From the NCBI GenBank assembly GCA_002500925.1, contig DLTN01000065.1:1-16162 (forward strand): a stretch of DNA of 16,162 nucleotides, in the 5' to 3' direction. The DNA comes from Gemmatimonadales bacterium UBA7835 (GTDB taxonomy: Bacteria; Gemmatimonadota; Gemmatimonadetes; Longimicrobiales; Gaopeijiaceae). Position 1 is the first letter of the stretch. Each line of letters opens with the position of its first letter. Made by a program: the position numbers and the translations under genes. This document shows positions 7,373 to 14,651 of this stretch, in pieces. The notes below the pieces were generated by a model. The model ran no database searches. It was given only the letters and a program-made list of their open reading frames with translations, and was not told the DNA's origin.

Positions 7373-8137
7373 ATGGACAAATGGACACCCCCCGGAAATG
7401 AGGATGGGCAGATAGGTCCCGGCGTTTCCGAAGACAACGATGAGCGCTGGATCGAGCCCAGGATGGACAGCCTGCTGAGGCGCCTTTTCAATGCGTTCGT
7501 CAGCCCTGAACGACTGATGTATCAAGTAGCCAAAGAGCCTAAGTGGGTTGGGGCCCTTCTGCTAACCACACTGATTTCGGGTGTTACCGCAGCGATGGTT
7601 CCCCCGGAACTCATCTTTGAGACTATTCGACAGCAGATGATCGCTCAGGGAGCATCCTTTGAGAGCTTTAGCGAAAGCCAAGAAATGATGACCGCACTTA
7701 GATATGGTCGGATTCCTGGGGCAGTGATCTTCTCACTTGTGCTGCAATTCGGAATCGCGGCAATCTACTCAGTCTTGTTCATATTCATTTTAGGGGATGA
7801 CGGCAGTTTTTCGCAGTATCTTGCGGCTGTTTCACACGGGTGGTTCATTCCCGTCCTTATCGGTGTTCTGCTGCTTCCGTTGATGATTCAGACCCAAAAC
7901 CTTGAGTTGAGACTGTCGGTAGATGTCTTCATCGCAGGGTTCATTGAGGGTGGATTCGTGCGGAACGTGGCCAAGCTTCTAGATCTAACAGTGATATGGT
8001 CGATTCTCGTTATTGCTCAGGGTGTTCATGCGATCGACAGGCGGCGCTCCTTCGGGAGTGCGGCCACGATGATGCTAGCTCTCTTCTTCGTGTATGCAGT
8101 TGCTGTCGGGTTCCTTCAGACTCGCGCGGTTGTCTGA
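7373..8137 (+). CDS. Yip1-domain family integral membrane protein
   Basis: A 254-residue membrane protein resembling bacterial YIP1-family (Pfam Yip1) proteins. A soluble acidic N-terminus (1-55) contains LFNAFVSPERLMYQVAKEPKW, the usual lead-in to the first membrane segment. Hydrophobic segments are at about 58-77, 114-140, 150-173, 203-221 and 230-250, giving roughly five spans. The function of this family in bacteria is unknown. The start is moderately certain: AGG at 7365-7367 lies five bases from ATG 7373, and Met31 is an alternative that would shorten only the soluble tail. The gene leads the plus-strand run; 46 bases separate it from the TRAP gene, so it may share a transcript and could help in assembly or quality control of envelope proteins, which is speculation. 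Confidence 0.72.
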   Translation: MDKWTPPGNEDGQIGPGVSEDNDERWIEPRMDSLLRRLFNAFVSPERLMYQVAKEPKWVGALLLTTLISGVTAAMVPPELIFETIRQQMIAQGASFESFSESQEMMTALRYGRIPGAVIFSLVLQFGIAAIYSVLFIFILGDDGSFSQYLAAVSHGWFIPVLIGVLLLPLMIQTQNLELRLSVDVFIAGFIEGGFVRNVAKLLDLTVIWSILVIAQGVHAIDRRRSFGSAATMMLALFFVYAVAVGFLQTRAVV

Positions 8138-8172
8138 GTGCTGCTTCCTGTTCTTGTCCGCTGAGTAGAGAT

Positions 8173-8177
8173 GGAGG
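8173..8177 (+). promoter_or_regulatory. Strong ribosome binding site for a TTG start
   Basis: GGAGG is followed by six bases (TGAGAT) and TTG at 8184. No ATG or GTG at a suitable spacing gives the TRAP frame, so this site supports the unusual TTG start. Confidence 0.7.
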
Positions 8178-8183
8178 TGAGAT

Positions 8184-11081
8184 TTGAGTTCCTCTAGAGG
8201 TCGGCTTGTGGCTGTCTTGATCGCCGTCGTGTCTTCCGCTGCGGCAGCCTTTCACATGTACGCGGCGGGTATCTCGCCGTTCACAGCGTTAGAGCAGCGA
8301 CCGGTCCACTTGGCGTTGATGTCCGTCCTAGGCTTCTTGGGTGTCGGTGTGCAGAGGCGCATTCGAACGGGAGAAGAGGACGAAGGGCCCACTCTTGGTG
8401 AGCGGATTAGCCAAGGAACTGGGTGGCTCTTCGCGGTCATGTCGGTGATCGCCTGTGCGTACATTTTTCTCGAGAACCAAGAGCTTGTAGCGCGTTCGGG
8501 CAGTCCCACACAGATGGACTTGATCATGGGGGCGATCACGATTCTTCTCGTGATGGAGCTCGCACGTCGAGCTACGGGGTGGGGCCTCATCACCGTATGT
8601 ATGCTCGCACTACTTTATGCCTTTGCCGGTCCGTATCTGCCTGGCTTCCTGGCACATCGCGGATATGGTGTCACTAGGCTTATAGAACACTTGTACCTGT
8701 CGACCGAGGGCGTGTGGGGCATTCCACTCGGGGTGTCGGCAGACTTCGTGTATCTGTTTGTTCTATTCGGAGCCGTTCTAGACACTGCGGGCGGCGGTGC
8801 GCTATTGATCGCTATGGCGAACCGAATAGCTGGTCGGACACGTGGGGGGCCAGCTAAGACGGCGGCGGTGGCCAGTGCCTTCATGGGGTCACTTTCGGGA
8901 AGCGCGGTCGCTAACGTCGTTACAACGGGAACGTTCACTATTCCGTTGATGAAACGTGCGGGCTTTCGCCCGTTTTTCGCTGGTGCGATTGAGGCCGCTG
9001 CTAGCACGGGCGGGCAGCTTATGCCACCTGTCATGGGAGCTGGTGCCTTTATTCTCGCGACGTGGACCAACATTCCGTATTTGGAGGTAGCTGTCGCGGC
9101 TATCATCCCGTCGATCCTCTACTACAGCGCACTGCTGGCCGCTATTCACTTCAGGGCGGCTCGTATGGGGATCGAACCGTCGGGAGAACAGGATAAGGAG
9201 CCTATTGTCGATCGTCTCCATCTCCTGCTCCCACTTGCGATCATTGTCGTTCTGTTGGGGATGGGGCGGTCTCCCATGCGAGCCGCGTTCTGGGGAGTTT
9301 TGTCGGCTGCGGTGATGGCGATAGCAAGACCCGCAACGAGACCATCGCTCCCACAACTCCGTGACATCATGGAGAGGGCGGGTCGCGGAGCTGTTCAAGT
9401 GGCGGCAGCTTGCGCTGCAGCCGGAATCGTCGTGGGGGTAGCTTCGCTTACCGGAATCGGTCTTAGGATGTCAGAGCTGATTATTACCCTTTCAGGGGGC
9501 AACCTCTTTGGCGCCCTCATCCTTACCGGGCTTGGCTCGATCGTTCTGGGTATGGGACTTCCGACCACTGCGGCGTATGTCGTTCTTGCGGCACTCGGTG
9601 CGCCAGCGCTTGTGCAGCTCGGAGTCGACCTGCTCGCCGCTCACCTATTCATCTTCTATTTCGGCTGCATCTCGAACGTAACGCCCCCGGTGTCGCTGGC
9701 GGCTTTCGCTGCGGCGGGAATTTCCGGAGCACCTCCAATACGTACCGCGCTTTATGCTGCGATGCTTGCCGGTGCTGGCTTTGTTGTCCCGTTCATGTTC
9801 GTGTACGGTCCGGAACTTCTCTTGGATGGTGCGCCGATCGCGATCTTGCTTGCGACGACCACTGCGTTGATTGGGGTCACCTCGCTCGCGGCAGGCGGGG
9901 TGGGTTTTGCTCGAGCTCGACTTGAGGGATGGGAGCGCGTGGTCGCCCTGCTCTCTGCCGGATTGCTGGTGTACCCAGGTCTAGCATCTGATCTCGCTGG
10001 CCTCGCTGGTGTGGCGCTAGTGTTTTTCCGTTCGGAAGACGATGCGGTCGCTCGTTGGACAAAGTGGGCGGGTGCGACATTAGTGGCAGGAGTGGCCGCG
10101 GGGTTCTTTGTGCTAACCCCTGCGGCAGGGCCCTCTAGCAATGCTAATGCTGTGGTTCCGCAGCAGGATGGGATCATGGCTGGTGGTGTTACTCCCGCTC
10201 GTAGCGGGGGTGGCTCACAGGAATTTCTTTCACTCGGGACCGCGGGCACCGGGGGTATTTACTACCCATTGGGCGGAGCGATTGCGAGCAGGCTCTCGAT
10301 CGCGGATGCAGCCCGCCAGTATACCGCTGAGGTCAGCGGAGGTTCGGTAGAGAACGTCAATCGCGTGGCATCCGGACAGATGGACCTCGCCATGGCAATT
10401 GCGTCGACTATGTACCAAGCGCAGAGAGGCGAGGGTGACTTCGCGAATGCTTTGTCAGAACTCCGCGCGATTGCACCTCTTTATGCCAATGTTACGCATA
10501 TCCTAGTCCCTGCGTCATCACCGGCTCAGTCGGTCTCGGACTTTCGGGGCATGCGCGTTTCAGTAGGTGCAGCTGGAAGTGGCACTGAGCAGCTCGCTAG
10601 GCACGTGTTGGCAGCACATGGACTCACGTATGAAGACCTGAACCCTCAGTATCTCTCATTCGCGGAATCGTCGTCGGCTCTGCGCGATGGAGCGATAGAC
10701 GCTGCGATTATCTCGGTCGGATATCCTGCCGCCGCCGTTCTTGAAGCCACCACAACGTCAGACATGCGCCTGATCGGCTTTTCGGACCAGGTATTAGGTG
10801 AGATGTATGAAGAGCATCCGTATTATTCGGAAGGCCTGATTCCTGTAGGGGCTTACCGTGGGGTGGAAGCTCCGGTAAAGACTTTGGCGGTGATGAATTG
10901 GGTGTTTGCTCTCGAGGGCTTGTCTGAGGACGTCGTCACGACGCTGCTCAACATTTTCGAAAATGACCGAGCCTCGCTTGAGCAGGTGCATGACATGGCA
11001 AAGCAGATTGATCTAGGTAATCTGTCTAGCGCACCGATCCCCCTTCACCCTGCTGTTGAGCGCTGGATCGACCTGAGGTGA
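8184..11081 (+). CDS. TRAP transporter, fused small and large membrane subunits plus TAXI substrate-binding domain
   Basis: A 965-residue single chain holding what is normally two or three proteins. Residues about 1-180 form the DctQ-like small domain and linker. Residues about 185-560 form the DctM-like large domain, with GSLSGSAVANVVTTGTFTIP (235-254), EAAASTGGQLMPPVMGAGAF (270-289), LGMGLPTTAAYVVLAALGAP near 455-475, and YFGCISNVTPPVSLAAFAAA near 492-511. Further hydrophobic segments continue to a last span near 626-645. After a linker of about 35 residues (rich in Gly, Ser, Pro and Ala), residues about 680-965 are a TAXI-family binding domain starting FLSLGTAGTGGIYYPLGGAI. Transporters of this kind import organic acids such as glutamate or 2-oxoglutarate using a sodium gradient. 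The binding domain has no signal peptide of its own and must reach the periplasm through the last membrane span. Start TTG follows GGAGG. The substrate is unknown. Confidence 0.9.
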   Translation: MSSSRGRLVAVLIAVVSSAAAAFHMYAAGISPFTALEQRPVHLALMSVLGFLGVGVQRRIRTGEEDEGPTLGERISQGTGWLFAVMSVIACAYIFLENQELVARSGSPTQMDLIMGAITILLVMELARRATGWGLITVCMLALLYAFAGPYLPGFLAHRGYGVTRLIEHLYLSTEGVWGIPLGVSADFVYLFVLFGAVLDTAGGGALLIAMANRIAGRTRGGPAKTAAVASAFMGSLSGSAVANVVTTGTFTIPLMKRAGFRPFFAGAIEAAASTGGQLMPPVMGAGAFILATWTNIPYLEVAVAAIIPSILYYSALLAAIHFRAARMGIEPSGEQDKEPIVDRLHLLLPLAIIVVLLGMGRSPMRAAFWGVLSAAVMAIARPATRPSLPQLRDIMERAGRGAVQVAAACAAAGIVVGVASLTGIGLRMSELIITLSGGNLFGALILTGLGSIVLGMGLPTTAAYVVLAALGAPALVQLGVDLLAAHLFIFYFGCISNVTPPVSLAAFAAAGISGAPPIRTALYAAMLAGAGFVVPFMFVYGPELLLDGAPIAILLATTTALIGVTSLAAGGVGFARARLEGWERVVALLSAGLLVYPGLASDLAGLAGVALVFFRSEDDAVARWTKWAGATLVAGVAAGFFVLTPAAGPSSNANAVVPQQDGIMAGGVTPARSGGGSQEFLSLGTAGTGGIYYPLGGAIASRLSIADAARQYTAEVSGGSVENVNRVASGQMDLAMAIASTMYQAQRGEGDFANALSELRAIAPLYANVTHILVPASSPAQSVSDFRGMRVSVGAAGSGTEQLARHVLAAHGLTYEDLNPQYLSFAESSSALRDGAIDAAIISVGYPAAAVLEATTTSDMRLIGFSDQVLGEMYEEHPYYSEGLIPVGAYRGVEAPVKTLAVMNWVFALEGLSEDVVTTLLNIFENDRASLEQVHDMAKQIDLGNLSSAPIPLHPAVERWIDLR

Positions 11082-13912
11082 CCCGAGATCGTATTTTAGC
11101 GGGGATAAATATTGCTGCCCCCGAGCAGACGAGACTGTTAGGGCTGGCCGTCCTGCTCACAGCTCCTCTCGTGTTCATGCCTGAGTCGGTCTGTGCTCAG
11201 GTTGAACATCGTGCGGTAGCAACTTCAGGAACGATTGCATCACGAGCGCCCTCGTCGTCAATGTCGGAAGTCTCTCCTACGATTCTCGACTCGGACCGAA
11301 GACCGATAGACATCAACATTGATGGGTGGATCGACGAGCCAGAGTGGGAGACAGCTCGGGTTTTTGAAGGGTTTATCCAGCGCGAGCCGATAGAGGGTGG
11401 CCCGGCAGAGAACGACACACAGGTGCGCGTGCTCTTAGGAGACGATGCGATATGGATCGCAGCTCGCATGTGGGACACCGAGCCGGAGCTGATAGACCGC
11501 CGCCTTACCCGCCGTGATCAGCGCGGTATGTATGATCAGTTCAGTGTGCACCTAGATCCGAATCTCGATGGCTTGACCGGGTACAACTTTCGTGTCAGCG
11601 CAGCTGGTGTTCAGGGCGACATGTACTTCTACGCGGACGAGAAGATGGACGAAGCGTGGAATGCAATCTGGTCCTCAGCAGTGAAGGTCGACGATCAGGG
11701 ATGGACTGCGGAGATGCGGATCCCACTCTCTCAGATTCGCTACGAAGCGTCTGAGAATCTTCAGGCTTGGGGTATCAATTTCCACAGGCTACGTATCGCT
11801 TCTCGAGAACGGAGCTACTACTCATTGATCTCAAGAACCCGCAGAGGAATCGTGAGCCAGATGGCAAGAATCGATGACCTGCGTCTCTCAAAGCCGGCGC
11901 GTCGTGTGGAGGTGATCCCATACGTTGTTTCAAGTCTAGAAAACAGTCAGGCTGAGCCCGGAAACCCATTTTTTGATGGTTCTGCAACAGCTAGTCGTAT
12001 GGGTGTCGACGTCAGCTACGGCTTAGGGGCTGCGTTTACGCTAGACGCCACCGTGAATCCCGATTTCGGGCAGGTCGAAGCGGATCCGGCTGTGATTAAT
12101 CTCTCAGCATTCGAGACCTTTTTCCCCGAACAGAGGCCATTTTTTGTCGAGGACGCGCGCAACTTCGACTTCGGGTTGTCAGGACGTAGCAACGCCCTTT
12201 TCTATAGTCGTCGTATAGGTCGCGCTCCCCAAGGTCGGACTCCCGGGGACGTTGAGTTTGCTGAAGTACCAAGCAACGCGACTATTCTCGGTGCGGCAAA
12301 GCTGGCAGGCCGAACCTCCTCAGGGCTGTCTGTAGGGGCCATGGCAGCCGTTACGGGGAGCGAGTTCGCTAAGGGCCTATACGAGTCAGGAGCTCGGGAT
12401 GAGTTTCTTGTTGAGCCGCGAACCAACTTTGGTGTGTTCAGCCTAGGACAGGATTTCAACGAGGGAACCACCCAGATTCGTGGCCTCGGGTCGTACATGA
12501 GCCGTAACCTTCCCAGTGATGGGTCTTTCGATTGGCTTGGGTCCAGTGCTCTCAACGGTGGCTTACGGTTTGAGCACCAATGGAGTGATCGGGACTGGGC
12601 CCTGTGGGGCTTTTTCGCGGGCAGTCATGTTCGTGGTTCTGAGCAAGCGATGCTCCGCGTGCAGCGCTCTTCTACACATTTTCTCCAGCGTCCTGACGCA
12701 ACGCGTTTTTCGGTCGATGAAAGTGCTAGGTCACTGAGTGGGCGCGATTGGCGGGTCCAGCTAGAAAGGAGAAATGGTGAGCATTGGACGGGGGCCCTAT
12801 GGGCTGCTGAAGTGTCTGACGTATTCGAGGTCAACGACCTCGGGTTCTCTACGAACGCAGAGCGCCTCGACGGTGGCTTCCGGATCGGCTACAAGGAGAT
12901 TCAGCCTGGTCAGTACTTTCAGAACTACGACTTCACGCTTTCTAGTTTCCACAATTGGAGCCATGAAGCGCTTGATCAGGTCTGGTCTGTTGAATCGTGG
13001 CACAACGCCCGCACTAATGGGAATTACTCTCTTCGTCTGAACGGCAAGCTGCAGAACTGGTGGGATTTAAGGGGGAGCGTTCGGTACGAGCCCCAGAAAA
13101 TGAGCCGACGACAGACGCGTGGCGGCCCCATGATGGTTGGGCCTGCGAAGCTCTCTTGGAATGCCCACTTGAACACTGACTGGAGAAAAAGAGTCAGCTT
13201 TGGTTTTGACTTCGATCATGCGGATGAACGGATTGGCAGGGGTGGTCGCCGCCAGATTCGGGCAAACGTGAACATACGTCCGTCAGACAACTTCTCGATC
13301 TCTTTTAACCCTAGTCACGAGGTTTCGAAGTCCGGTAACCAATACGTAGCGGCGACGAGTGCTCTTGCATATGAACCCACGTTTGGCTCGAGATACATCT
13401 TTTCGGACCTAGATCGCACCACTGTCTCTATGGAGACGCGGCTCAACTGGACTTTCAGTCCAACCCTGACACTTGAGCTTTTCATGCAGCCCTTGCTCTC
13501 TTCAGGAGACTATGTGGCATACAAGCAGCTCGCTGAGTCCCAGACCTATAGTTTCACGATGTTCACATCCGGACTGACAGAGGAGCACCAATCGGGTGTT
13601 TCTTGCAGCAGTTCAAGCTGTGAGACTGTGAGAGAGGGTGGGACGGTATACCAAAATCTCGACTTCAACGGCGATGGGCGCGCCGATTACTCTTTTCGGG
13701 ATCGAGACTTCAACGTGCGCTCTTTGGTCGGCAACTCAGTGCTTCGCTGGGAGTATCGTCCTGGGTCGACAGTCTTCGTTGTTTGGCAGCGCAAGCACTT
13801 TGGTAGCGCTCAACGAGGCGACTTTGATTTCAACCGGGATTTTCAGGATCTTTGGCGTGCACCCTCCGAGGATCGATTTATCGTGAAGGTGAACTACTGG
13901 CTCGGGTTATAG
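11078..13912 (+). CDS. DUF5916 outer-membrane protein with N-terminal CBM9-like domain
   Basis: A 944-residue exported protein. A signal peptide with hydrophobic core at about 20-34 probably ends at VCA|Q (after residue 40). Residues about 70-265 resemble the CBM9-like sugar-binding fold (DGWIDEPEWETA, then WTAEMRIPLSQIRY). The rest, with FFPEQRPFFVEDARNFDFG and the following IGRAPQG, matches the DUF5916 family and shows many alternating aromatic and polar residues expected of a beta-barrel. A late segment has C843 and C848 in a serine-rich loop, then DFNGDGRAD (862-870), a calcium-loop-like sequence. The GTG start overlaps the transporter stop as GTGA (11078-11081), with GAGG partly inside it, so the two are probably coupled. 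DUF5916 has no established function; a role in outer-membrane passage or binding is an inference. Confidence 0.87.
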   Translation: MTRDRILAGINIAAPEQTRLLGLAVLLTAPLVFMPESVCAQVEHRAVATSGTIASRAPSSSMSEVSPTILDSDRRPIDINIDGWIDEPEWETARVFEGFIQREPIEGGPAENDTQVRVLLGDDAIWIAARMWDTEPELIDRRLTRRDQRGMYDQFSVHLDPNLDGLTGYNFRVSAAGVQGDMYFYADEKMDEAWNAIWSSAVKVDDQGWTAEMRIPLSQIRYEASENLQAWGINFHRLRIASRERSYYSLISRTRRGIVSQMARIDDLRLSKPARRVEVIPYVVSSLENSQAEPGNPFFDGSATASRMGVDVSYGLGAAFTLDATVNPDFGQVEADPAVINLSAFETFFPEQRPFFVEDARNFDFGLSGRSNALFYSRRIGRAPQGRTPGDVEFAEVPSNATILGAAKLAGRTSSGLSVGAMAAVTGSEFAKGLYESGARDEFLVEPRTNFGVFSLGQDFNEGTTQIRGLGSYMSRNLPSDGSFDWLGSSALNGGLRFEHQWSDRDWALWGFFAGSHVRGSEQAMLRVQRSSTHFLQRPDATRFSVDESARSLSGRDWRVQLERRNGEHWTGALWAAEVSDVFEVNDLGFSTNAERLDGGFRIGYKEIQPGQYFQNYDFTLSSFHNWSHEALDQVWSVESWHNARTNGNYSLRLNGKLQNWWDLRGSVRYEPQKMSRRQTRGGPMMVGPAKLSWNAHLNTDWRKRVSFGFDFDHADERIGRGGRRQIRANVNIRPSDNFSISFNPSHEVSKSGNQYVAATSALAYEPTFGSRYIFSDLDRTTVSMETRLNWTFSPTLTLELFMQPLLSSGDYVAYKQLAESQTYSFTMFTSGLTEEHQSGVSCSSSSCETVREGGTVYQNLDFNGDGRADYSFRDRDFNVRSLVGNSVLRWEYRPGSTVFVVWQRKHFGSAQRGDFDFNRDFQDLWRAPSEDRFIVKVNYWLGL

Positions 13913-13925
13913 TCGGATTTCAACG

Positions 13926-14636
13926 GTGTTTTACGAAACTCCACTTCTTCGTTCTCGCCCCTTCTGGCTCGATATCGCGCGCCTCCAGGTCGGCCTCTTT
14001 CTGTTCGGGCTTGCGATCTCACTCATGCTCGAAGCGCGTATCGGCCTCGATCCATGGTCGGCATTCCACGAAGTGGTCAGCGAACGATCGGGATTGAGCT
14101 TTGGCCGCATCGCTCAAGTGACGGGCCTCGTGCTGATCGTCTTCAGTCGTGTGGCGCTTTCGGTGAGACCGGGCATCGCTACGGTGCTTAACATGCTGCT
14201 GATTGGGCCGTGGGTGGACCTCATTCGTCCGTACGTCGACTTCGCCGATGGCTTTGGCCCGGGCGTTGTCCAGTTTCTGGTCGCGATCCCGATGCTCGGG
14301 GTAGGCACTGCAGTCTATATCGGGGCGTCTCTCGGGGCTGGCCCTCGGGACGGCCTCGCCATGGGTCTGTCACGTACGATCGGCAGAAGCCTCCGGGCCT
14401 CTCGTATCGGAGTCGAGGTGACGGTGCTTGTCGTGGCTGCCATTCTGGGTGGCTCCATCGGGTGGGGCACACTCATTTTTGCACTTCTGATGGGTCCGAC
14501 GATGCAGGCGTGCCTGCGTGTGTTTCGGGTGTCACATGATCCGTCACCGACGTACCGTCGTTACGGTGTTCGCCCTCCACACACGGGCGGTGTGGGGCAT
14601 GAGCTCACTCCGACGTCCCATTCCACGGAACCATGA
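13926..14636 (+). CDS. YczE-family (COG2364) integral membrane protein
   Basis: A 236-residue multi-spanning membrane protein. The family pattern is clear in QVGLFLFGLAISLMLEARIGLDPWSAFHE (segments joined at about 21-49), GPRDGLAMGLSR (139-150), and the ending GWGTLIFALLMGPTMQ (179-194). Around five hydrophobic segments are seen at about 18-36, 62-80, 84-98, 114-136 and 162-192. YczE/YitT-type proteins are poorly understood; some have been suggested to act in transport. The start GTG 13926 has only a weak ribosome site, and the next internal Met is at residue 34, inside the first membrane segment, so GTG is preferred. Only 13 bases separate it from the DUF5916 stop. Local GC is high, for example 42 of 60 bases at 14341-14400, so this gene may have a different history. 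The last 35 residues are hydrophilic and not conserved to my eye. Confidence 0.8.
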   Translation: MFYETPLLRSRPFWLDIARLQVGLFLFGLAISLMLEARIGLDPWSAFHEVVSERSGLSFGRIAQVTGLVLIVFSRVALSVRPGIATVLNMLLIGPWVDLIRPYVDFADGFGPGVVQFLVAIPMLGVGTAVYIGASLGAGPRDGLAMGLSRTIGRSLRASRIGVEVTVLVVAAILGGSIGWGTLIFALLMGPTMQACLRVFRVSHDPSPTYRRYGVRPPHTGGVGHELTPTSHSTEP

Positions 14637-14651
14637 AACGAGGCCGTCCTT

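Noticed and set aside
7162..7491. The minus-strand frame stays open for 110 codons upstream of the chosen start.
   Set aside because: The added stretch is low in protein-like character, overlaps the Yip1 gene, and would ignore the good GAAGG site in front of the ATG at 7161.
8191..8200. Perfect 10-base palindrome CCTCTAGAGG just inside the TRAP gene.
   Set aside because: It has no loop for an RNA hairpin, and a single 10-base palindrome is expected by chance in a window of this size.
9752..10249. 165-codon open frame antisense to the TRAP gene.
   Set aside because: The TRAP coding frame with clear domain motifs covers it; Pro/Ala/Arg/Ser-rich antisense frames are common in GC-rich genes.
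14577..14595. Inverted repeat CCACAC / GTGTGG with a 7-base loop near the end of the YczE gene.
   Set aside because: It lies inside the coding frame, has no T-run after it, and the amidase ribosome site follows closely, so a terminator role is not supported.
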